In this document: positions 10,801 through 19,684 of the stretch, piece after piece
How the letters are laid out: each line of letters begins with the position of its first letter
How positions within the stretch are numbered: the stretch's first letter is position 1
NCBI RefSeq assembly: GCF_017916325.1
Contig: NC_090137.1
Coordinates: forward strand, 186,001-250,000
From: Leishmania martiniquensis
Lineage: Eukaryota > Euglenozoa > Kinetoplastea > Trypanosomatida > Trypanosomatidae
Direction: 5' to 3'
DNA length: 64,000 nt
Made by a program: the position numbers and the translations under genes
Notes under the pieces: generated by a model
Told to the model about the DNA's origin: nothing
The model's database searches: none
Seen by the model: only the letters and a program-made list of their open reading frames with translations

Positions 10801-11041
10801 CTGGGGCACTGCCACGATTGCCATCGTTGTCGCTCACCCAGATACTGCCGAGGCCGTCGCTGGCGGTGCCAGGGGAAGGCGTCGATGGCGTGCTGGCTTG
10901 TCGAAGAACGGCGGAGGGCGCAAAGGCTGAACCGACCGGGTGCACGAGGTGGTGCAATCCGGCGCGCGCCGGCAGCGAGGTCAGCGACGGGCGCGAAGAG
11001 CACCGAGCGGATAGCATCGTGCTCCTTCGGCGAGCATACAT
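7892..11041 (-). CDS. KREPA1: KREPA1 (MP81)-like RNA-editing core complex protein
   Basis: Members of this kinetoplastid family organise the 20S editosome in the mitochondrion, using two C2H2 zinc fingers and a C-terminal OB fold. In the 1049-residue product, finger 1 is YHCSACGRAF with ligands Cys301, Cys304, His317 and His322. Finger 2 is recognisable as YACPLC (Cys660, Cys663) and DHLQSEH (His778, His783), split by a long insertion. The C-terminal about 130 residues read as an OB fold (NTVLIGTVRDV, VRCVGDLVPSTLL, MFVAGSLRMN). The N terminus is Arg/Ser-rich with no acidic residue in the first 30, fitting a mitochondrial presequence. Long Ala/Ser/Gly stretches separate the parts, making it larger than the T. 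brucei protein (about 760 residues, from memory). KREPA2 is the main alternative; size favours KREPA1. An ATG at 11017 is a possible shorter start, eight codons in. Confidence 0.75.
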   Translation of the reverse strand: MYARRRSTMLSARCSSRPSLTSLPARAGLHHLVHPVGSAFAPSAVLRQASTPSTPSPGTASDGLGSIWVSDNDGNRGSAPDPPRRSDGAGAAQHQQPSSSSSHRANPEVCFYKTFLFSSVDLHLILLEEAHRKHEVWLNVPPQLAPSIPNVGPPAVPEPIYPAAQQARLAAMSAATPASEGRRTRLQDISSGSATDATELIRDPSSLAYRPTHGPPPFATTGTRSLWIPAQRRAEAAAAAAAASSADVPVSSAPTFDLPGETASCDEVGLAEGSATARVTQAEAQTVAIRNPVDASMLYHCSACGRAFRRLNAAELHVQQRHEQQGNGGCSNSAVVMEGPGPGEIIRYEERAAPLSAAVTTEPLSVACTTGPSPRKAAVGGKRGGASDAVATAKDTANASSDAKPPTFDRAAAYRSTPRVDLPEDALINHLLEEVWDKVALARDDIEKLSAPPATLANLRQHPKQGYDSLDGRVFMPSVLFVEGTADNRTDLEKSGERAAVRATPEGAAPGIKRRHSSVPPVLSFSAVTARLLPTQRRNADGTLGAGSAVGAAGGGIGGAALGAAPTAQELSIAELSRHYPNPFGDSPNAALVESEKEPINPFVDVEGKAAAVAAARKAAASPAAQSGTAAGSAADEAVSALATEEMEWLSRWAARPYACPLCQRRTLPDLMKIMAPLLPSSLRAEGEATAFEAPAAVAGGEDGGATRHQEGDWKGAAAAAVPLMSPAGVVEPSPRATHSAPTPGSLEDRPLTVDVEAWSWYANRVPRFRLLDSLEDHLQSEHAGCRYEGGEAVAARDGEDGDTGGDEGDSLSDADWRRLYQVPRHQQVLARAELLAVQEAYRTLFPRQQSTSAEALSASKRAGMGSASDVGSDAEGAAIRVSVRGSEGPLTGASPSPLSAEAATTADSTEAPQLHVRSAVNTVLIGTVRDVQEGFLGAARVLQYVLAVRHSSAESSGAVSADATGSNAAADDDADADEDEDEDLIVVRCVGDLVPSTLLKQQVRLGTTMFVAGSLRMNRNVDTVSRRSHAYPFVQVVPPLGCVRVLGG

Positions 11042-12748
11042 GTGTGTGATGGGTGCTTGTGCGCGTGTGATGAGCACAGGCGACGGCGAACGGCAGAGCC
11101 AACAGATGAAGATAGAAGAGTGCGAGCAGAGGGAAAGACCACCATGCGGTGCGTACATATCACACACACACACACACGCACACATCTCATTCTAAATTCA
11201 GGCACAGATGGACGCGTATGCAAACCATCCTGCCCTCCCCTTTCCCTGAGCTTCTCGCGCTTTTCTAGAGCCGCGCATCAGCTTATACGTCGTCCGAACA
11301 CACCACGCAGAGGAGCAGCAGCAGTACGGCACCTCACACCATTTTGTTTGCTTCACAGACACACACACACAGACATGCAATTACACACACACACGTGTGT
11401 GTGTGTATAGGCTCAACTGCAAGAAAAGGTGTGCACCAACGGTGCATCACCCGCGCCGCAGCACCAGCCGCGAGCAGTCCCCCGCTTTCCTCGTTCTTCC
11501 TCACTCGCCGCTCTCTTGACGTGGTTCGAAAGCCTCGCCGAGCGGCATCGTCATGTCACCCACCGCCGAGAGGGACAGAGCCAGGCAGCGTCTCGCACCA
11601 TGAACTAGGTGGGGGCGGTAGCAACAAGCAGAGGTCCGCACATCCAGAGGCGAAGAGCCATCCACGCGCCTCTCATGCGAGAGGGGGGGAAGAGCGACGC
11701 TCTCTGCCCATGAGCTCATCAGCGCCCCCGTGCATGCACGCGCCGACCTCTCTCCCCTTCGCAACACGAACCGCACCACCCACGGCCTTCCACGTATCAC
11801 TATGTCCTGAGCAGAGGAGATGCGGCCACGCCCACGAATACCTCAGTACGTGGCCCACCGTACGCATTCGGGGAGCGCCTGGCCGGTATTCGCTCCCGAA
11901 ACGCAATGCGCGGGCATCGTCCAGAGGGAGGGGGAGGGCCGGTGCGTAGCCACCACCACCACCACCCTCCTCCACAGAGGGAGGAAAGAGGGGGATGTTG
12001 TAGATAAATATGTGCGTGTGCGTGTTCAAGGGCAACGATATGGCGCCATCGCCGCTCCGCCCACGTACACTTTCCTCAAAGAGGCGAGGGGGGGCAACAG
12101 CGCGGCGGCGGCGAAAGAGGAGGAGGTCTCTGCAGTGCGCCCATGCTGAGATCCGCAAAATTGGGTGAGCAGGCGCTGAGCGGACCCGCGCTGCCTGTGG
12201 ATGCCAGCGCATAGGAAAGGGATAGATGCCGGTGACCGCGCACGCCGTCCTCGCGCGGCGTCCTCTCCGCCGCCTCGGGCGGGCTTTCCACGCCGGTGTC
12301 CGCCAAGAACGACGTGGTCCGCATCCGGTGGTCAGCGGCCGCGGCACCGGTGCCAGCGCGTGGGATGGCGACGATACCGGCGCTCGAGCCGCACATCGCG
12401 TCGCAGAGTCGCTGTCACTCATCCTCCGTGGGCCCAACTTCACGCCTCTTCGCTATTGCTGCCGTGCGCCTCAGCGCCGCCGATGTACAGGTTCAAGCTG
12501 CGGCACAGGCTTACGCTGCAGAAGCCGGCCGATACCACCGGCAGTAGCCTCGTCGCAGGCAGCGGTAGCAACGCTCGCCGCCACACGCTCGCGCTGGCGC
12601 AAGACCTGCCCGTTCAGCCGCCACCCCTCCGGTAGGTCCAGAGGGGACGGGGCCGCTAAACTAGCCACGGTGTGCTCACGAGGCTAGCGCCGCTCCCGGT
12701 GTAGCCCGTGAAATCAGCCGCCCCTGGCGCCAGCGATACCCTTGGTGG
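11042..12748. other. intergenic region between the PSI-like membrane protein gene and the KREPA1-like gene
   Basis: No intact gene is supported. A CA tract lies at about 11160-11184 and a perfect (AC)6(GT)6 palindrome at 11383-11406. From about 12,070 to 12,700 the sequence is less repetitive and the minus strand gives protein-like but overlapping, interrupted frames. It may be 3' UTR of the membrane protein gene or a trace of old coding sequence; I could not recognise a family. Confidence 0.55.
11383..11406. repeat. perfect (AC)6(GT)6 palindrome
   Basis: Six AC units are followed directly by six GT units, a 24-bp perfect inverted repeat with no spacer. It lies about 340 bp upstream of the KREPA1-like start. 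Alternating purine-pyrimidine DNA of this form can adopt Z-DNA or a cruciform. Confidence 0.9.
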
Positions 12749-15700
12749 CTACGGGGGACTTGGGGCTCTCCAGCACACGTGCACCGTTGATGCGATGACC
12801 GTCTCGCCACTGCCGGCGGTGTCGACGACGATGGAACCACTCCTGCCGTTCGGCTCAGCCGGCGAGGTTGTCGGTGATGCCGATCCTTTGCCCAGCTCTT
12901 GCGACCCCTCGGTGTTCCCCATGCTGGACGGTGTTGTGATGTGCGGCGAGCACGCGTCGGGCGTCTGCTTCACCGACGCCGGAGGCTGCCGAGGCGGGGC
13001 GCCACTGCCCATCTCATTCCTCACCGAGTCCGGCGCCCACGACGCGGCGATGCTCAGCGGCGCGCATGTCATCTGCTGAGCCCGCAGTCCACGCAGCAGC
13101 GTCGAGATGATGACCAGCAGCGCCACCACGTAAAGGTACGCGGCGAGGAAGTCCGGCACTGCATGCGGGTATACCGTAACGATCGGCAGGGTGATGAATA
13201 GACCGATGCACAGAATGACGTGCATGCGCCACTCGACGCGGTCCTGCCGGGTCGACTGCGAAATCTGCTTTAGATGGGACGGCATCTGCGGCGCCACTAA
13301 GCGGAAGTACTGAAGAAACGTGCGCAGGTCGCTGATCCCGGAAAACTTATGGCTCTTGATGGCCGGCATCCTCCGCTCCGACGCCGGCACCTCCCACGAG
13401 AAATCGACGACAGGCTTGCGGGACCACATGCTGCGGTACCCGTACAGGGCGGCGAAGCGCACGCTGCTCAGGTCCGTCACAGTCACCACCGGCTCGATGA
13501 CGCTCTCGTACACGGTGATAAGCCGCTCGCTCGTGAGCACGTAAAGGCGGCCGCAGCTGCGAATGACCACGGCAAGCAGCAGCGCGAAGCAGAGCACGAC
13601 GACCAGGCCACACGCCGCCACGGCTGTCGAGCCGCTCAGCTTCACAATCGCGTACGTGTTGTCGCTCACGGAAGAGAGCATCAGCATCCAGATGCCGAAC
13701 AGGAGCCCCGCCAGCAGGTCCAGCAGTAGCCACTTGTTCTCCATCAGAACGCTGCGCAGTTGCGGCTCGGAGCACCACACGATGAACTCATCCCGGAAGA
13801 GGGTTGCCTTGAGCGCCTTGCGGTACTGCGGGGAGAGGAGGTCGGAGGTGAGCAGGTGCGCCGTCTCGCCGCGCTTCTGGCGAACCACGCTATTCGGTAG
13901 CGAGGTGGCGAGCGGCACCGGCATAGCAGCTGCGGAGGTCGCCGCCATGGTCGCAGGAGTGGATACAGCAGCTGCACCCGCAGCCGCGATGGCTTGCGCA
14001 TTGGGCGACAACCTGTACACCTCGAGGTTACCCCACGTGCTGGTGCCCCCCACCGCCGCGGCAGCCGCACCTGCGCACGGCGACAGCGACGCCGTGCGCT
14101 GGGTCATACACTCCGGTGAAAGGGCAAAGGCTATGGACGAGGGGGTGGATGCGGTGGGCGCTGCGGCAAGAGCCGCGGTGGCATCCACCTGGGCCGAAGT
14201 CATGGGCGCCATAGGGGTGCTGCTCGCGGCAGTGGCCACCCCACAGGTCGTTGCTTCAGCAAAGCGCGAAGTAGGCGGGGCGCCTGTGGTGGACACTCCG
14301 GCGCCTGTCATTGATCCAGTGCCGGTGGCGATCCCCATTTCCGCGGCCCTGCCGTGCGCGTTAGGGGCCTCCATCGCGGAAAGCATAGACGTGCACAGCG
14401 TCAAGATGCCTCCGACCCTTGTCAGGGTGGTCGGTGCGGCGTGCATCGACTCGATTTGGGCGCGGTACTGCTTCAACTCTGGGATCTGGCCGAGCAGCGA
14501 CCGCCCACGCAGCCGCAGCGCCAGCCGTAGGTATGTGGTGCTGGCCATGTTGCGCCGCGCGTCATTCAACAGCTGCAGCCTCACGCTATGCGAGTGCTGC
14601 GGTGAAGGCTTCCCAACCCCTTCCGTCACCGATGCGTCTGTGCCCACGGGCACCCCTCTAGCAGCCACCAACGGCGAGCACGAGGGGGGCCACACCTCCG
14701 CGCTCACCTGGCGCTCCGCCTCCGTCTCTGCACGAAAAAGCAGCACGCGACGGTGGTGACGCAAAACGTGGCACACGAAGCCGCCAGAGGCGAGGTACGC
14801 CACCATCAGTACCTCGGCGAAGTAGACGTCGGAGAACCACGGCTTCAGCGACACGGCGAAGGTGAGGACGATGACGATGGTCGAGCTGAGAAGGGCGAGC
14901 GAGAAGGGCACAAAGACGAAGCGGGCAACGTTGCACCAGAAGCAGACGTCGCCCGGCCCGAGACGGACGGGATGGAGGCACTTGCAGATCGGGCAGTAGC
15001 CGGTCCCTGCTAGCGCCGTCGGCGGCGGCGCGGCGGCGGTGGCGCGAGGGGGAGGGGCATTCGACCCTATCTGCTGGTGCTGCTGTGCAACCGGGCTTGA
15101 TAGGGCCCCCTCGCCAGGACTACTGCCCTCGAGCTCGCCGAAATCCTCGGTTTCAGAGCTGTGGCTGCGAAACGGCGAGCCGGTGTGACATTCGTTCGGG
15201 CCTGTGGGCGGTCGCGGGATGCTTGGCACGGTCGCCATATCGTGGGCGCCCCCCTCCTGGGCGCTGTCGCCCGCCGAGTCCGGAGGCCTGTACCGGCCGG
15301 CGAGGATGTCGGACAGAAACGGCTCGTACCTCCACGGGAGCTGATGGAGTGTCTTCATCCATGCGTGCGAGAGAGCGGAGAGGACAAATAAAATGCAGCC
15401 CAGTACAAGCGCGATAATGGGTGGCGCACGGCATATATAAATGTTGTTCGTTGTTCGTGAAGCGGCGCAGAACATGTCCGGGCACGACGGGTTGAAGTTG
15501 CGCTCGCGAAGGTCTTCGCAGAAGCTCGCGCGGAAAGCGGCGATCTCGGCCGGGGTGTGCCCCGGCCCCGCATCGCTGTCCCCATGCGCGCCACCCGCGG
15601 GGGGAGTGGTGCGGTAGTAAGACATCACTGTTCTGTTCACCTCCATGCAGGTCTTCGTGCTCTCACACCAGCCGCACATCAGCGGCGGTGGCATGAGCCC

Positions 15701-15901
15701 GTCAGTTTGGTCGAGGACACATTCGCTGCAGCGGCTGATGTCCGCACAGACGTTGAGAGCGCGCACAGCTGGGCTGGAGCGGTAGAGAAGAAGGATGAGC
15801 GCCACAGTCGTTAGCGTCACCCCAGATCGGCGCGGCTGCCCTATCCAACGGCCTGCACCACAGCGGGCATCGCCCCGCCGCTTTGCCGAGCTTTGCCTCA
15901 T
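12749..15901 (-). CDS. multi-pass membrane protein with PSI-like cysteine module
   Basis: Function not recognised. The 1050-residue product starts with a hydrophobic signal or anchor (about residues 28-45). A Cys-rich ectodomain follows, with Cys at 52, 58, 61, 76, 79, 85, 128, 140 and 145; MCGWCESTKTC resembles the CxWC core of PSI (plexin-semaphorin-integrin) domains. TM1 follows at about 161-182. Further hydrophobic segments include FVFVPFSLALLSSTIVIVL, LLLDLLAGLLFGIWMLML, LVVVLCFALLLAVVI, VILCIGLFITLPIV and YLYVVALLVIISTLL, giving about eight membrane spans in all. A CPICKCLHP...CFWC cluster before one pair looks metal-binding. A Thr/Ala-rich linker (about residues 500-680) and a low-complexity C-terminal tail are probably disordered. 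Between TM segments, a folded soluble region contains motifs such as LYVLTSERLITVYESVI, reminiscent of a PH-like fold. The ATG at 15901 precedes the signal sequence directly. Confidence 0.85.
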   Translation of the reverse strand: MRQSSAKRRGDARCGAGRWIGQPRRSGVTLTTVALILLLYRSSPAVRALNVCADISRCSECVLDQTDGLMPPPLMCGWCESTKTCMEVNRTVMSYYRTTPPAGGAHGDSDAGPGHTPAEIAAFRASFCEDLRERNFNPSCPDMFCAASRTTNNIYICRAPPIIALVLGCILFVLSALSHAWMKTLHQLPWRYEPFLSDILAGRYRPPDSAGDSAQEGGAHDMATVPSIPRPPTGPNECHTGSPFRSHSSETEDFGELEGSSPGEGALSSPVAQQHQQIGSNAPPPRATAAAPPPTALAGTGYCPICKCLHPVRLGPGDVCFWCNVARFVFVPFSLALLSSTIVIVLTFAVSLKPWFSDVYFAEVLMVAYLASGGFVCHVLRHHRRVLLFRAETEAERQVSAEVWPPSCSPLVAARGVPVGTDASVTEGVGKPSPQHSHSVRLQLLNDARRNMASTTYLRLALRLRGRSLLGQIPELKQYRAQIESMHAAPTTLTRVGGILTLCTSMLSAMEAPNAHGRAAEMGIATGTGSMTGAGVSTTGAPPTSRFAEATTCGVATAASSTPMAPMTSAQVDATAALAAAPTASTPSSIAFALSPECMTQRTASLSPCAGAAAAAVGGTSTWGNLEVYRLSPNAQAIAAAGAAAVSTPATMAATSAAAMPVPLATSLPNSVVRQKRGETAHLLTSDLLSPQYRKALKATLFRDEFIVWCSEPQLRSVLMENKWLLLDLLAGLLFGIWMLMLSSVSDNTYAIVKLSGSTAVAACGLVVVLCFALLLAVVIRSCGRLYVLTSERLITVYESVIEPVVTVTDLSSVRFAALYGYRSMWSRKPVVDFSWEVPASERRMPAIKSHKFSGISDLRTFLQYFRLVAPQMPSHLKQISQSTRQDRVEWRMHVILCIGLFITLPIVTVYPHAVPDFLAAYLYVVALLVIISTLLRGLRAQQMTCAPLSIAASWAPDSVRNEMGSGAPPRQPPASVKQTPDACSPHITTPSSMGNTEGSQELGKGSASPTTSPAEPNGRSGSIVVDTAGSGETVIASTVHVCWRAPSPP

Positions 15902-15930
15902 CGGGCGCCTTCGAAAGGTAGGCGTCTAAG

Positions 15931-15955
15931 TATATATATATATATATGTGTGTGT
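15931..15955. repeat. TA then TG microsatellite
   Basis: A TA array (15931-15947) runs into TG copies up to 15955. It starts 30 bp upstream of the ATG of the PSI-like membrane protein gene, so it probably falls in the 5' UTR of that mRNA. Confidence 0.9.
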
Positions 15956-17116
15956 ATACGAGAAGCACGTCAGGTACACCAGCCCAGAGGCACAGAAGCT
16001 GCCAATGTGGCTCTTGGCAAGAGCCTGCACTCGAGAGGGGAACAGGGGAGGGCGAAGAAAAGGGTTACACGTCGGGAGCGGGGTGCTGCGTGGAAATGGA
16101 GAAGAGGGGTCGAGAAGGCGGAGTCTGTGAAAGCGCACGCGCGCACGCGGGGGGGACAGAGAGGAGAGACGAGGGTTGGGTAATAAAAGCAGGGCAAAGG
16201 CAGACAAGAAAAGGGTCCCCGATTCGTCCTCCGTTTCCGCTTGTGTATGTGGGTGTGTGTGTGTCGCTGCGTTACGTTACTGGCTTAAGAATTACGCGGC
16301 GTCGCTGTGTGGCTTAGCCTGCAGGGCCGGAGAGCAGCCGCACGCGCGGGATGGAGAGGGGAGAGAGAGAGGGGACGTCTGCGCTACAGTTTTACACGGC
16401 GAGTACGCAGAGGAGGAGACGCACAGACATAGACACACACACACATATATATAACGAAAAAAAAAGGTGGCGGCCGAGCACAGGAAGAGGCACAGAGGGA
16501 GAGTGGCGCGTGCAAACGTGGTTGCTGTTGGGGAGGGAGGGAGGGGTCATACTCGGTAGTTGCACCGGGGCAACTGTTTCACGCCTGTTGGGTGTGCTTG
16601 TGATCAGTGAGGAGGACTGAGCGGCGCTCCCTTCTCCTTTTTGTTGTTGTTGGGTGCGGACTCGCATGACGAAGTACGGGTGCCGGAGGAGGGAGGGAGG
16701 GAGGGGAAGAGGCACCATAAAACAGCGGCGGTGAAGCGTCGAAGACGGGGGGAAGAGGAAGAGAAGCGATGGCAATGCGAAGTTGAGCAGAGGCGCATGC
16801 CTGTCCCCTTCCCTCACCCCCTTGGCAGAGGCAGCGCGCATCAAGCACACACACACACACCTCAGAGAGAGAGCAGCAGCAGCAGAAGCGCCACACAACC
16901 TGTCATGGAGGGGGGCGCACCTTTGCCTGTGGACTCGTACACAAGGTACACGAGCAGGCACGCGCACGCGGCCCTCGTCGTTATCGACACGCTTGTGCGC
17001 CACATGCACGGCCCTGCAACTCCTTTTACCCGTCCGATGAGGGAGGGGGGAAGGAGGGGGGCGTCTCCGATTTGGTGTACTCGTTGGGTATGCTGCGTGG
17101 TTGCCGACGCATTGCA

Positions 17117-17254
17117 CTAAGACACACACACACACTCTGAGGCATTTTTCCGGTGCAGCTGCACCATGGCCTGCAGAACCTCTGTGAAGGCCGGAAGTGG
17201 ATGGAGAGCGGTACCGCGGTGCGCGTCCGCCACGCCGTTTCGAAAGGCGTACAT
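17117..17254 (-). CDS. possible small ORF, 45 residues (weak)
   Basis: A minus-strand ATG at 17254 opens a 45-residue frame with protein-like composition (TALHPLPAFTEVLQAMVQLH) that ends in a TG-repeat-encoded ECVCVS tail. A 10-nt T run lies just upstream on the transcribed strand. It matches no family I know. The repeat-derived end and short length make a chance ORF quite possible. Confidence 0.2.
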   Translation of the reverse strand: MYAFRNGVADAHRGTALHPLPAFTEVLQAMVQLHRKNASECVCVS

Positions 17255-17691
17255 CGAGAATGGAGAGGATAAAAAAAAAAGGCGGGCGTGGGGAGGGGCG
17301 GTATGGAAGATGCGCTTGGTGCCATAGGGAGCGGACTCGGTGCGTGCGGCGTGCGGGAGCACCACGCAGCGGAAGAGGCGAAGCGAGGCGCATGACCGAG
17401 CAGAAGTGGGGTGGGCGAGAGAGTCGCCCGCGGCGGCCGCGGCGATCGTCACGTGCGCGCATCCGCACAGTCGCTCACCCGTGGAAGACGGCACGGCACA
17501 GCAGATGCGAGGGAAAAAGTCGGCGAGAGGAGAGGAGGCGACACGGGCGTGAAAGGGACGCGCGCAGGAACGGCATAGGCGCACGTACCCGCCCGCAGGG
17601 TCCTGAGGGAGCAGCCTCACGAGCGTCTCAGCACGCCTGCGCGGCAAGGCCGCACCCCATCCCTTCCGCTGTGCCATCACCATCCCACCGC

Positions 17692-19059
17692 TCAACGCAA
17701 ATCCCGCTGCAGCAGCCTCAGCTCATCCGCGCGCTCCTCCTTTCGCCGGCGCCACAGCCGATGCACGTACGCGAGGGTGGCGCAGGCAATGAGGACCATC
17801 ATCACCAAAGAGCACACGGCGCCAGTAATGCAGGTGGTATCTGTGCACTTGGATGTAGCCCTGAAGGCGTACGCATCCTGCGCCACTTGCACGAGCTCGA
17901 TAGGGTACGACGCCTTGCCATCGGCGGTCATGACCATGGGCGTGCTCGTGCTCCCAGGTGGCGGGGCAGTCGAGCTTCTTGGCACGGCGAGGATGCGGCA
18001 GTAGTCAGTATCACCTCTCTCCGAGCCCGCCAGCTCCCCTGCCGTTCGGCGAGCCCGACGCTGCCGATTCTCCACGACTGGCGTGTCGGACACGTCCACG
18101 GTTACATTCGCGCGGCCCATTGCAAGCGATGCGGCGCGGTTCTGCGCCGTGAAGGTCTCGGACGACGAGGAGGGCACTCTCACGGACAGCATCGCCGACA
18201 AATCGCTCAGCGTCACGTGGGCAAACATGTGCACATCGTTTCTGTAGGCACTCAGGTAACCTTTGCGCGTGAGCATCCGCAGCAGGTTCTGCCGCACGCT
18301 TGGAAAGGCGCCCCCTTTCGGCAGGGTCCAAACAAAGGGCTGGGCTGGTGGCGCGTGGGAAACAGGGACGACAACGGACGACCTGTTCGTGCCCAGAGCC
18401 GCGGGTACCGCCGCAAGTCCGTGTGCCCAGTGCCCGCCGACGGCGCTCGCGCTCATCTCGTGGCGTGCGCGCCGCATCGCGGCGCGCAGGGGCGCGGCGC
18501 TGTCGCCGGTCTCGCGGGTGAGAGGGTCGGAACCGCTGAGAGGGACATTAGCGGCCGCTGCCACGGCCACCCGCGCTGATTCGCTGCCCTGCGTGATGAT
18601 GCCGGCGGGCGCTGTGCGCGCGTCTGTCCGCGCCGCCCCCGAGGAAATGGTCACCTGCAAGGTGAGCCCCAGCAGCTCGGGGACCCCCAGATAATGTTTG
18701 CGGACCTCCGTCAGGGCTACGTGCTCCACGCACACACACGGCGACGGCACCGATAGGTCCACGGTCGCAGCGCCGCTCCTCGTCAGCGGCGGAGGTGCCG
18801 CGTCTGTGCGGCTGCTTCTCGGGCCAGAAAGGATGCTGTAGGAGGGCGTGCCGGCTTCGCAGCAAGCACCCCCGCCGCCGTTTTCGGCGGCCATAGCCGC
18901 CACATCAGCGCTCAGTGCGGTGCTCAGCAGCTTCTCGTACGGCTTCTTTGGAGCCACGGCGTAGTAGTGAGATGCCTTGCTGTCGAAGACGGTGGTGTAC
19001 ATGCACGAGACGCGCACCAGCTCACTTGCGAGATCGCCGCTGGTAAAGGAAAGGGACAT
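17692..19059 (-). CDS. conserved-looking hypothetical protein with one C-terminal TM segment
   Basis: Function not recognised. The 455-residue product from the ATG at 19059 begins MSLSFTSGDLASELVRVSC with no signal peptide. A single strong hydrophobic segment lies at about residues 411-433 (GAVCSLVMMVLIACATLAYV), followed by a basic 20-residue tail (RLWRRRKEER). This resembles a tail-anchored or single-pass protein with most of its mass on one side of the membrane. The body contains ordered-looking stretches (VALTEVRKHYLGVPELLGLTLQV, MFAHVTLSDLSAMLSV) separated by Ala/Ser-rich linkers, suggesting repeated beta-rich modules. The only in-frame extension upstream relies on a non-ATG codon. The stop lies directly before low-complexity sequence. 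Confidence 0.8.
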   Translation of the reverse strand: MSLSFTSGDLASELVRVSCMYTTVFDSKASHYYAVAPKKPYEKLLSTALSADVAAMAAENGGGGACCEAGTPSYSILSGPRSSRTDAAPPPLTRSGAATVDLSVPSPCVCVEHVALTEVRKHYLGVPELLGLTLQVTISSGAARTDARTAPAGIITQGSESARVAVAAAANVPLSGSDPLTRETGDSAAPLRAAMRRARHEMSASAVGGHWAHGLAAVPAALGTNRSSVVVPVSHAPPAQPFVWTLPKGGAFPSVRQNLLRMLTRKGYLSAYRNDVHMFAHVTLSDLSAMLSVRVPSSSSETFTAQNRAASLAMGRANVTVDVSDTPVVENRQRRARRTAGELAGSERGDTDYCRILAVPRSSTAPPPGSTSTPMVMTADGKASYPIELVQVAQDAYAFRATSKCTDTTCITGAVCSLVMMVLIACATLAYVHRLWRRRKEERADELRLLQRDLR

Positions 19060-19684
19060 CGTGCTCGTGAAGATGTTTGAGCATACACGAAAAAAAAGGG
19101 GGAAGGAGTGGAAGCGCACACCTCACGCGGCGCTTCTTCTGTCTCTTTTTCCGATGAAGTCCGTCGACGCGGCCCCTGTGCGGTCGAGACGACCCCACTG
19201 AGTCAGGAATGCCCACCTCCACGTTTTTCTCCGCCCAGTGAACCACGCCGTATCCTCGGCAACGAACGCCGGCGCGCGTGGCGAGCGAAACAGGAGGACG
19301 CACAAGAAGAAAAACAAGGGGTGCTGAAGGGGAGAAGAGGAGCAGATGGAGATGATGGCCTGACAACAGCGGCGCTGACGCAGAGCAGATGTGTCATGGA
19401 GGCGATGGGGACGGAAGAGGGAGGACGACAGCGGTGCACCTCTACACTTCACGTCAGCACATCGTAGTCGCGTGTTTCCATTCCCATCGAGCACACACAC
19501 AGACCGACACACAAAGAGACAGACACTATCCTCACCCGACATCTCATCACCGCTTGCCTCGCCCCCCCACCCCCTCCGCCACAGAGGCCACAGCGCATGA
19601 GGAGGACCTATAGGCCCCCACCGTGTGCCGTCCACTAAAGTTGGGGAGGAGGGGGGGAAGTTGCGCCACAGCGACCCTCCCCGT
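19060..19684. other. intergenic region between rhomboid gene and the single-TM protein gene
   Basis: No gene is supported. The plus strand at 19089-19111 is an A/G run, a polypyrimidine tract on the transcribed strand close to the downstream ATG. An ACA/GACA-rich patch sits at about 19491-19530. Confidence 0.65.

Larger units (their letters stand above)
15902..17691. other. intergenic region between two hypothetical membrane-protein genes
   Basis: No confident gene is present. It contains TA/TG repeats at 15931-15955, a CA-TA repeat at 16433-16453 and purine-rich blocks near 16018-16065 and 16680-16710. A possible 45-codon minus-strand ORF (17117-17254) is listed separately. Confidence 0.6.

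Noticed and set aside
13563..14759. 398-residue plus-strand open frame
   Set aside because: Antisense shadow of the PSI-like membrane protein gene; composition mirrors that gene's Ala/Thr linker.
16392..17468. 358-residue minus-strand open frame
   Set aside because: Low-complexity Pro/Ser/Arg/Val-Cys translation of pyrimidine tracts and TG repeats in a spacer.
17197..18579. 460-residue open frame on the plus strand
   Set aside because: It overlaps the minus-strand single-TM protein gene antisense and is rich in Arg, Gly and Ala from GC-rich third positions; no motif and wrong strand for this transcription unit.
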